64,000 bases of DNA, from contig OX638316.1 of NCBI GenBank assembly GCA_951812525.1, positions 1,624,506-1,688,505 of the forward strand. Reading direction: 5' to 3'. The notes under the pieces are model-generated. The model ran no database searches and was not told where the DNA came from. It worked only from the letters and a program-made list of their open reading frames with translations. Each line of letters begins with the position of its first letter. Position 1 is the first letter of the stretch. Source of the DNA: an uncultured Poribacteria bacterium. Its GTDB lineage: Bacteria > Poribacteria > WGA-4E > WGA-3G. This document shows, in pieces, positions 9,899 to 17,931 of this stretch. Position numbers and translations under genes: made by a program.

Positions 9899-9927
9899 TT
9901 GCAATACTTACTGTTTTGTCGTATACT
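9899..9927 (+). promoter_or_regulatory. Sigma-70-type promoter for the cytochrome unit
   Basis: TTGCAA, a 17-base spacer and TATACT lie about 80 bases upstream of the P460-like gene start. Match to consensus and position support it as the promoter of the two-gene unit. Confidence 0.6.
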
Positions 9928-10007
9928 AAGGAATATTCTAACGCAAGTTCCTTAAGAAATTTTACAAAACTCATTAGTTTTTATACACACAAATTGAGGA
10001 ATCAATC

Positions 10008-10580
10008 ATGAAAACCCAAACACAGTATCTCCTACGAAATCTGGTGATAATAATGGCATTGTGTCTACTCTTTATCACCTGCACCAGTGAAAAGCAATTG
10101 GAAGAGCTCGTACAAACACCCGGAGAAGAGACGATAGTAGAAGAACCTGTCCAGCCTGAAGAAGTGGCAGCTCCGCTTCCGGGTCTCCCCGCAGATGTGG
10201 CGGGATACACGCAGTGGTTAAAATTAAATGCTGAGCCTATACCGCCTGCCGGTGGCGGTGATCCACATAACGGCACAAAAAACGTTTATGTTAACCAAGC
10301 ACGAGAAACTATCGCACCCGATGGTGAACAGCAGTTTCCATATCCAAATGGTAGCATTGTTATAAAAGAGGCATCTCGTCCTGGTAAAGACTTTATTGGA
10401 CTCATCGCAATCATGCGGAAAAAAGAGGGCGTGGACCCTGATCATAACGATTGGGAATTCATTGAATACGTCCGAAGCGCGTCCGATGCCGAGTTCAGAG
10501 AAATAGCCAGAGATGGGGTCTGTTGGGGATGCCACGCCCGAGTTGAAGATATCGATTATGTTTTTACAGAACTTGAGTGA
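10008..10580 (+). CDS. Cytochrome P460-like c-type heme lipoprotein
   Basis: The 190-residue protein has a lipoprotein signal peptide (lipobox 'FITC', Cys25), an acidic Pro/Glu-rich linker, and a domain ending in one covalent heme site 'CWGCH' at residues 172-176. The layout 'YTQWLKLN...P', a central beta region with 'VYVNQ' and 'GKDFIGLIAIMRK', and the C-terminal CxxCH match the cytochrome P460 family, which includes hydroxylamine-oxidising enzymes. The P460 Lys cross-link cannot be judged here. The stop overlaps a possible GTG start of the porin-cytochrome gene, so the two are co-transcribed. Confidence 0.8.
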   Translation: MKTQTQYLLRNLVIIMALCLLFITCTSEKQLEELVQTPGEETIVEEPVQPEEVAAPLPGLPADVAGYTQWLKLNAEPIPPAGGGDPHNGTKNVYVNQARETIAPDGEQQFPYPNGSIVIKEASRPGKDFIGLIAIMRKKEGVDPDHNDWEFIEYVRSASDAEFREIARDGVCWGCHARVEDIDYVFTELE

Positions 10581-10597
10581 AAGATAAGGAGGAGCTT

Positions 10598-11818
10598 TTG
10601 AAACCACATTACGATGACGTTGTGAGGTGTTTTGGCAACACCCTTACGAAAGCGGGCACGGTCAAAAGATTATTTCTACTGCTCGCACTCGTAGCCAGTG
10701 TGGCAATGTGTCTCTTTTTGCCTGAAACAGCGGAGGCGCGTCCTGAATTTGCCACTGAGCTTGAGAAGGAGTGTAGTTTCTGCCACATTGACCCGGCTGG
10801 AGGCGGTCCCCGAAATCGCATCGGTGAAATCTTTGAAGAGAACTATTTTGAATTTCCCGAAGATTTCGACATGGAGGCTGTAACCGAAGAAGCAAAAGAG
10901 GTCGTCAAGCAGCTCACAACTTCACTTGATTTGCAAACTGCATTTATCAAAACTACACATGTGAATGAGGACGAGAACGCCATAGCTGGATGCAATTCAT
11001 GCCACTCTTCGATTGACAGGTTTCTTCTCATGCAGGCAGAGGTAACCTTCAACGCACAAGCCTCTGAACACGTTCGGCTTACCCTTTCCAACAACGCTGG
11101 GACAACAATGAATGCATTTGCAACAGTAGATGCTATTCCGAAACATCTTTATGTCAAAATTGGGCAATTCCGGCTCCCGTTCGCTATCAAACAGAAAGAC
11201 CACAATATTCTCGTCCGACAGGGCTATGGACTCGGTTCTAACAAGCGGGATGTCGGCATTGAACTCGGCGGTAGCGCAGGGAAACTTTTTTATAATGCAG
11301 CTTTCTTTAACGCCGACAACGCAGCAGCAAAAGGCGGGCTCGGCACAATCGGTGCCCAACTCGGACCGATTCGAGCGGGCTTCTCTGGTATGTTTGAAAA
11401 TCCGGGCGAAGACTGGGAACGCCTCATCGGAGTGTTTCTCACAGCCTCCTACGCCGGACTGAGTCTTGAAGGCGAATTCAATTGTGGAAACATCGGAGAG
11501 GTAGCCTCCTTCTCACCCGATGCCGTTGACTCAAAAGGTTACTATATCGGCGCAAAATACCGACTATTTCCTCAACTCACAATCGCCGGTCGATACGGTT
11601 TGTTTGATCCCGATAGGACAGTTAAGGGCGATGCAAGCCAGCGCGTGACACTCACTGCTCAATACAATTTTATGGAAAATGGAGCAATCTCCCTATTTTA
11701 TTGGGGAAACTTGGCTAATGCTGACCGCGCCGCCGATAATGTCATCGGTGATAAAGGCACATTGAGGCAACTCCAAGGTACCGATCAGATTATTTTGATG
11801 TCCCGTTTCTGGTTTTAA
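10598..11818 (+). CDS. Di-heme cytochrome c fused to outer-membrane beta-barrel
   Basis: A signal peptide (residues about 22-47, ending 'ETAEA') is followed by two c-heme sites: 'CSFCH' at about 59-63 and 'CNSCH' at about 132-136. From about residue 140 the sequence turns into alternating amphipathic strands typical of a porin (phosphate-selective porin-like), ending in the terminal aromatic 'MSRFWF' that the BAM complex recognises. Heme domain plus barrel in one chain suggests electron transfer across or at the outer membrane. AGGAGG lies five bases before a TTG at 10598, which I prefer. A GTG at 10577 overlaps the upstream stop and is the alternative. Confidence 0.75.
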   Translation: MKPHYDDVVRCFGNTLTKAGTVKRLFLLLALVASVAMCLFLPETAEARPEFATELEKECSFCHIDPAGGGPRNRIGEIFEENYFEFPEDFDMEAVTEEAKEVVKQLTTSLDLQTAFIKTTHVNEDENAIAGCNSCHSSIDRFLLMQAEVTFNAQASEHVRLTLSNNAGTTMNAFATVDAIPKHLYVKIGQFRLPFAIKQKDHNILVRQGYGLGSNKRDVGIELGGSAGKLFYNAAFFNADNAAAKGGLGTIGAQLGPIRAGFSGMFENPGEDWERLIGVFLTASYAGLSLEGEFNCGNIGEVASFSPDAVDSKGYYIGAKYRLFPQLTIAGRYGLFDPDRTVKGDASQRVTLTAQYNFMENGAISLFYWGNLANADRAADNVIGDKGTLRQLQGTDQIILMSRFWF

Positions 11819-12282
11819 AGATTGTGTGAATCAACATCAATTGGCAAAAGGCAGGATTTATTGGACACCAGTTCTGCCCTGTGTTTAATACTGTGCAATT
11901 TTTGTAAGGACGGATCGTTGCATCCGTCCTTATGTGTTTATATTTACACATAATGTCACCTAAAGACACCTTATTCCTTTCCAACTAATACTAACAGGAT
12001 GTGGAATCCCATCAGGACTTGATTATTCTGCCTTAAATGTCTAAGGGAAAAACGCAACGCAATTGGCATAGAAATTGCTTATCTTCTATACGCGTATCTT
12101 CTGTTTCCTTGTACTCGTTAAGTTTTTAATGATTTGCAACTGCTTTGATAGCGGCATTGGAAATCGGGAACCGACATTCACAATAGGAATAGTGGTCAGC
12201 GGATCGCTCTACAACGGTTCCTTAAATCGATCTGAAAAGAAACCTGTAAAGACAGATCCTTTAGAGCGAAGGGTACTTTATC
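11819..12282. other. Intergenic region, no gene supported
   Basis: This 464-base gap holds the hairpin at 11906-11931 and nothing else I can support. A 72-codon open frame at 12075-12293 overlaps the next gene, has no ribosome binding site and looks like chance. The alpha-2-macroglobulin promoter is presumably in the 3' half. Confidence 0.5.
11906..11931 (+). terminator. Hairpin terminator after porin-cytochrome gene
   Basis: A perfect 10-bp stem (AAGGACGGAT / ATCCGTCCTT) with a 6-base loop lies 88 bases after the porin-cytochrome stop and is followed by a T-rich stretch. It probably ends the cytochrome transcript. Confidence 0.65.
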
Positions 12283-15200
12283 ATGGTAGTTAACCTTTCC
12301 AAAAACTTTTTGATCGGTGTGATTGGGCTGATGGCACTAATCCTTGTTGCCTGTATTTTCTACATTGTACAGGATAACATAGGTGCGCGAACACGGTACA
12401 GCGTCAAGACCTTCACGCCGCAGGGAGAAGTACCACAATGGGTTGATTTTTCAATTACGTTTTCCGAGGCGATTATTGATAAGTCGCGCGTCGGGACTGA
12501 AGTCCCAGCCGAAGCATTTCGGTTTACGCCAGCTGTTCAAGGGACTGCACGCTGGATCGCACGCGATAGAATCGGATTTTTCTTAGACGCTCCTTTAGCA
12601 CCCGCCGCACAGTATACTATACAACTTACACCCGATCTTAACCCATCTGAGACATTTTTACTAACGGGACAAAAAGAGTTCAAATTTGCTACCGAGCCTT
12701 TCACAGTCGAGCAAACACGCATGGAATTTACCACCAATGATGCGCGTGAAGATGCAACAGGTTTCGGTACAATAGCTTTCAACTATCCTGTAACTACCGC
12801 TGATTTAAAGGCGCACCTCTCTATTGAATTGGATGACGGAACAGAAATACCCTATCAGATTGAAACCGGTGCCCCCACCGCACGAACGGTGAGGTTTGAA
12901 ACTAAACGGATAAAGCGCGGGAGCGCAGACCGAGAAATAAAAGTTAAGATTGAAAAGGGTTTCAAATGCATAGGCGGACAAATCGGTCTCGAAAAAGCAA
13001 ATATTACACCCGTTATACTCCGTGGTAGAGGGACGCTCGGTGTAACATATTCGGATGTTTGGGAAAGTGATGGCACCCCCTATATTTCAGTCAGTTTTAG
13101 CGCACCTGTACTCAGCGATACCGTTGAACCCTATCTGGAACTTACACCAGCAGTAGAATATCAAGTCATAGCCGACTATCGGAACATAGAGATCCACGGT
13201 AATTTTAAGCGGCGCACTACCTATACACTAAAAATTCGACGCGGTTTGACAGCACGAAACGATGCCGTCTTGAAGCAAGACTATATGACCAGGCTCACGA
13301 TTCCAGATATTCGACCGCAACTCCGATTCCTCGGGGACGGTTTCTTCCTCGCCAGAAAAGGACAATTGAACCTCGGACTCGCAACGATTAACGTTGAACG
13401 CGTGGAACTTAATATCGAAAAAGTTTTTGCAAACAATCTTATCTATGTCTCAAAATTGGAGAGATGGAGCCGCTGGAGTCAGAACTTAGGTAAGTCTATC
13501 CATACAGAGACGCTTGAGGTACCAGCCCAATTGAACCAAGAAGTAACGGTACCGATCTCCTTGGAGGGCTATCTTTCAGACGAACATGTGGGTATCTTCA
13601 AGGTTGTGGCACGCAACGCACGGCGGGGGTGGGATAGCGCACACCAATGGGTACTCATCACAGATTTGGGAATCAGTGCTAAGCGTGCTGGCGATAGGCT
13701 TTATGTTTGGGTGAAATCTCTCGCTACTGGTGCAGCAGTCCCAACAGCGCGCGTGAAACTCATCAGCGACAATAATCAGACACTCCTCAGTGGCACAACC
13801 AACTGGGCAGGATTCATCGAGTTTAGGGATGTCACGGAAAAGACCGAAGACTTCACGCCGTTTATGATTACCGTCGCGAAACATGACGATCTCGCTTTCA
13901 TTCAATTAGATCGGCACGAAATCGCAACCGCCGATTTCGACATCGCAGGACCTGCCTATTTGGAAAAAGGCTATGAAGCTTTTCTCTACACAGGTAGGGG
14001 GGTCTATCGACCTGGTGAAACTGTCCAACTCGCTGGTGTCGTCCGCGCATCGAAACAGGGAACACCAGAACCGCTACCTACCCGCATTGAGGTGATCGCA
14101 CCGAATGGCAGGATCCTACGAGAATTAAGACAGCACACAACAAAAACTGGAATCTGCGAAGTGCAAATTTCGATCCCTGATTATGCGCAAACAGGCAACT
14201 ATATCGCCAAGATGCTAATTGCCGATAAAGTCGTTGGGAGAGCTTATTTTCAGGTTGAAGAATTCATGCCTGACCGGATGAAGGTCGCTATCACTACAGA
14301 CAAATCTATCTACAGACTCGGAGACAAGCTTGATATTCAAGTGGATGCTGTTAATCTGTTCGGACCCCCAGCTGTAGGACGGAAGGTTCAGGCTTCATGC
14401 GAATTGAAAGCGGTCTCCCTCGTGGACTCCGACAGTCATAGTACTTCTCCAGCGGATACCGAGGCAACAGCGTGGCGTTCCTTCGTCTTCGGAAACACCG
14501 GATCGAAATTTGCTAAACAGTTTGAGAGCCAACGAATTGAATTGGGAGAAGCCAAAACCGATCCAGCGGGTAAGGCACACTATCAATTCACACTTCCGGC
14601 AACCCTGAAAGCACCATCTCTGTTAAATGGTATTCTCACAGTTACCGTCAGTGAAATTGGAGGCAGAGCTGTCACGGCTTCACATGGAGTCGTTATCCAC
14701 CCATATTCGCATTACGCTGGACTTCGACGCACAAATACTGGGGAAGCGAAAATTAACCAACCCATTCGCATCGACTATGTAGCAGTTGATGATACGATGA
14801 CTGTTGCTCCCGGGCGAGCTTTACGACTAAGCCTCCACAAAGTCCATTGGAATACAATCCTGCGGCAGAATACAGCCGGGCGTTACGAGTACGTTTCCGA
14901 ACCACAGATGACTGAGGTGGAAACGCAGATGTTAACTTCAACAGAGACAGCGCAAACCGTGACGCTAACCCCTTCAGATTACGGTGAGTATCGCGTCCGA
15001 CTTGAGGATCTCGAAGCAACGGCAACAGCAGAAATCGGATTTTACGTTAACGGTTGGGGAAACACCGCCGTGTCTATGGAGCATCCTACCCGCTTAGATT
15101 TGACGCTCAATAAACCCACCTATCGTCCCGGTGAAACAGCAAAACTGTCCATTAAGGCTCCGTTTCCAGGTACACTCCTCTTCACTGTTGAGCGAGAAAA

Positions 15201-17931
15201 AGTGCTGAGGTACCGCACGATCGTGATGAAAGAGAATACTGCAACTTTGTCGATTCCGATACGATCCAGTTATAGACCGAACGTCTATCTCTCTGCAACA
15301 CTGATTCGCGCTATTCCTGCCGATACCGTATCAGTAGGCGACCGTCAACCCCTACCAGCACGAGCGTTTGGTGTAATTCCGTTGAAACTCGATGCAGCTC
15401 GCAGGAATCTCTCCGTAAATATGTTTCTCTCACAAACGGATGAAGCCGGTGTATCGGCGGAGATTCCGCTTTCCAGGGACGAAAGGAATATGGAGGATGG
15501 AAAGGACGCTGAGATTACAGTCCGTTCAAACAGCGATGTGAACATTGCATTTCAGGTAAAAGGCACGCGCTCGTGGCAAAAGTATGAGGTCTGTATCGCA
15601 GCTGTGGACGAAGGAATCCTCGCGCTAACCGATTTCCAGACACCTAATCCACACGATTATTTCTATCGGCAACGCGGATTAAAAACACGCACTTTTGACC
15701 TGTATAGCGGGATTTTGCCTGAAATCGCTAATGTTACTGATAACTCCAGGACCGGGGGCGACGGGGTACTGCAAGCAGCACGAAGGAAACGGATTAATAC
15801 CGGCAGCATCAGACGCGTAAAACCCGTCTCGCTTTGGTCTGGATTCGTGAAAACCGATGGAAGAGGACGGGGCACTGTTCAATTTAAGATTCCGCAATTC
15901 AATGGAAAATTACGGTTGATGGCTGTTGCCTTCGCCGGAGCAAATTACGGTGCTGCGGAAGCATACTTGACCGTCCGTGAACCTATTGTCTTAACACCGA
16001 CATTCCCCCGATTTTTGGCAGGTGGTGATAAACTCCGGGTCCCTGTCACGCTTTTTAACGGTACAGGTGAGGATGGAGAATTTACCGTCAAATTGCAAGC
16101 GGTAGGTGATCTGCAGCTACTTTCGGCAAGTCCTACGAATATATCTGGAATGCCGCCTCAAGATGGTTTAGGGACACCTCCACAGTCCCCATTACATGAA
16201 CTCAGCGTAGATAAAAGCGTTGAAGCCGGGACAGAGGAACAAGTCTTTTTTGACATTCGCGTTCAGGATGCGATAGGAGATGTCAGTTTTAATCTGTCTG
16301 CGCACGGTAATACCGAGACAACACAGATGGACGTCCAGCTTCCACTCCGCTCTACCGCTCCACCAATCACAAAAACAGGGCATGGCGTAGTGCGCGCCGG
16401 TAAACCCGTTGATTTCATTTTCCCCGCTGATTTGATACCAGATGCGTCCGAATTCAGTCTCACGCTATCGCCGTTTCCAAATATCGCTTTTGCCGATAGC
16501 CTTCGTTATCTTGTCCGTTATCCCCATGGATGTTTGGAGCAAACCACGAGCAGAGTCTTTCCGCTACTCTATTTCAGCGATCTGGCGCGAAGCGTTGAAC
16601 CGATGCTTGCAGATGATGATTTAGTGGATTACTATATTACATCAGGCATCATTAAACTAGAAAGCATGCTGACATCAAGAAATCAGTTTGCCTACTGGCC
16701 CGGCGGGACTTACATCAATCCGTGGAGTAGTATCTACGCATCCCATTTCCTCGTTGAAGCGAGAAAAGCAGGCTATGAGGTGGCAGACCGCGTTTACGAT
16801 GCAATGCTGGACGGTTTGAGGGAACAGGCAAAATTCTCGCCTGGGAGGGAAAGCCAAGATAGTCCTAAAGAGATAAAGACGAATATCGCACTTGCGACCT
16901 ATGCCTCTTATGTCTTAGCCGCTGCTGGACAGCCCGATCGTGGAACGATGAACTACCTCAAGAATAGAGGTTTAAGCGGACTCAGCGATTATAGCCACTT
17001 CCAACTCGCTGGGGCATTTGCCCTTAGTGGTGAATTGGAGACCGCACTCTCGATGCTACCCGTGTCAGTTTCACTGAGTGTTAATGGTAAGGATAATGAA
17101 CAGTGGGAGACAGGTGGCACCCTTAATTCTCCGATTCGAGCACAAGCGATCATGTTGGATATGCTTGCCGAAGTCAACGAAAATCATCCATCAATCCCGA
17201 TGCTTGTTAAGAATCTGAGAGAGGCAGCATCCGACGGAAACCGATGGAGGACAACCCAGGATAACGCTTTTGCTTTCCTTGCACTCGGCAAGATTATGAA
17301 AAAGCAGATGGATAGGAACTACAACGGCACCCTCAAGCTCAATGGTCAACACTTCGCTGACTTCGATGCAACACAAGTGCAGTACACTGATGACGCGTGG
17401 GACGGTGCCCGCATACAACTTTCCGTCAAAGGCGAGGGAAGCTGCTACTATTACTGGAGTGCATTCGGCATTCAACGCGGCTCATTTGTTGAGGAATACG
17501 AGCGCGAGTTACAAGTACGCCGCCGATACTTCAACAAAGATGGCGAAGAACTCACACGACAGTTTGTACATGGAGACTTAATCGTCGCAGAGATAACCGT
17601 CAAAGCACTCACTGCTAATTTGGAGAACGTTGTTGTTGTAGATATGTTGCCAACCGGTTTTGAGATTGAGAACCCGCGATTGGAGTCTCGAGCGGGCATT
17701 CCGTGGTTGAAGGCACAGGACTTCAAACCCGACTACCTTGACATTCGCGATGACCGACTCATTTTCTTCGGCACGTTCCCGCGCCAGCGCGAACGTAAAT
17801 TCTACTACGCACTACGGGCAGTCACACAAGGCGAATTTACCTTACCACCCATCGCCGCCGAAGCAATGTACGATGTAACAAAATCTACTGTAACGGGTAG
17901 CACACGCATTGAAGTGGTTACAGAGCAATGA
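12283..17931 (+). CDS. yfhM: Bacterial alpha-2-macroglobulin family protein
   Basis: The 1882-residue protein is a bacterial alpha-2-macroglobulin, a periplasmic protease trap that works with PBP1C. An N-terminal hydrophobic anchor contains 'LVAC' (Cys24), which may be a lipobox or simply a transmembrane anchor. Multiple MG-type beta domains follow, with 'TGRGVYRPGETVQLAGVVR' typical of the MG2/MG3 region. The thioester motif C-L-E-Q is intact at about residue 1417, inside 'YPHGCLEQTTSR', so the active-thioester form is expected. The length is slightly above that of E. coli YfhM. Its last four bases overlap the pbpC frame as annotated. Confidence 0.93.
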   Translation: MVVNLSKNFLIGVIGLMALILVACIFYIVQDNIGARTRYSVKTFTPQGEVPQWVDFSITFSEAIIDKSRVGTEVPAEAFRFTPAVQGTARWIARDRIGFFLDAPLAPAAQYTIQLTPDLNPSETFLLTGQKEFKFATEPFTVEQTRMEFTTNDAREDATGFGTIAFNYPVTTADLKAHLSIELDDGTEIPYQIETGAPTARTVRFETKRIKRGSADREIKVKIEKGFKCIGGQIGLEKANITPVILRGRGTLGVTYSDVWESDGTPYISVSFSAPVLSDTVEPYLELTPAVEYQVIADYRNIEIHGNFKRRTTYTLKIRRGLTARNDAVLKQDYMTRLTIPDIRPQLRFLGDGFFLARKGQLNLGLATINVERVELNIEKVFANNLIYVSKLERWSRWSQNLGKSIHTETLEVPAQLNQEVTVPISLEGYLSDEHVGIFKVVARNARRGWDSAHQWVLITDLGISAKRAGDRLYVWVKSLATGAAVPTARVKLISDNNQTLLSGTTNWAGFIEFRDVTEKTEDFTPFMITVAKHDDLAFIQLDRHEIATADFDIAGPAYLEKGYEAFLYTGRGVYRPGETVQLAGVVRASKQGTPEPLPTRIEVIAPNGRILRELRQHTTKTGICEVQISIPDYAQTGNYIAKMLIADKVVGRAYFQVEEFMPDRMKVAITTDKSIYRLGDKLDIQVDAVNLFGPPAVGRKVQASCELKAVSLVDSDSHSTSPADTEATAWRSFVFGNTGSKFAKQFESQRIELGEAKTDPAGKAHYQFTLPATLKAPSLLNGILTVTVSEIGGRAVTASHGVVIHPYSHYAGLRRTNTGEAKINQPIRIDYVAVDDTMTVAPGRALRLSLHKVHWNTILRQNTAGRYEYVSEPQMTEVETQMLTSTETAQTVTLTPSDYGEYRVRLEDLEATATAEIGFYVNGWGNTAVSMEHPTRLDLTLNKPTYRPGETAKLSIKAPFPGTLLFTVEREKVLRYRTIVMKENTATLSIPIRSSYRPNVYLSATLIRAIPADTVSVGDRQPLPARAFGVIPLKLDAARRNLSVNMFLSQTDEAGVSAEIPLSRDERNMEDGKDAEITVRSNSDVNIAFQVKGTRSWQKYEVCIAAVDEGILALTDFQTPNPHDYFYRQRGLKTRTFDLYSGILPEIANVTDNSRTGGDGVLQAARRKRINTGSIRRVKPVSLWSGFVKTDGRGRGTVQFKIPQFNGKLRLMAVAFAGANYGAAEAYLTVREPIVLTPTFPRFLAGGDKLRVPVTLFNGTGEDGEFTVKLQAVGDLQLLSASPTNISGMPPQDGLGTPPQSPLHELSVDKSVEAGTEEQVFFDIRVQDAIGDVSFNLSAHGNTETTQMDVQLPLRSTAPPITKTGHGVVRAGKPVDFIFPADLIPDASEFSLTLSPFPNIAFADSLRYLVRYPHGCLEQTTSRVFPLLYFSDLARSVEPMLADDDLVDYYITSGIIKLESMLTSRNQFAYWPGGTYINPWSSIYASHFLVEARKAGYEVADRVYDAMLDGLREQAKFSPGRESQDSPKEIKTNIALATYASYVLAAAGQPDRGTMNYLKNRGLSGLSDYSHFQLAGAFALSGELETALSMLPVSVSLSVNGKDNEQWETGGTLNSPIRAQAIMLDMLAEVNENHPSIPMLVKNLREAASDGNRWRTTQDNAFAFLALGKIMKKQMDRNYNGTLKLNGQHFADFDATQVQYTDDAWDGARIQLSVKGEGSCYYYWSAFGIQRGSFVEEYERELQVRRRYFNKDGEELTRQFVHGDLIVAEITVKALTANLENVVVVDMLPTGFEIENPRLESRAGIPWLKAQDFKPDYLDIRDDRLIFFGTFPRQRERKFYYALRAVTQGEFTLPPIAAEAMYDVTKSTVTGSTRIEVVTEQ

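Noticed and set aside
12075-12293. 72-codon frame before the macroglobulin gene
   Set aside because: No ribosome binding site, Cys/Phe-rich chance-like composition and overlap with the next start.
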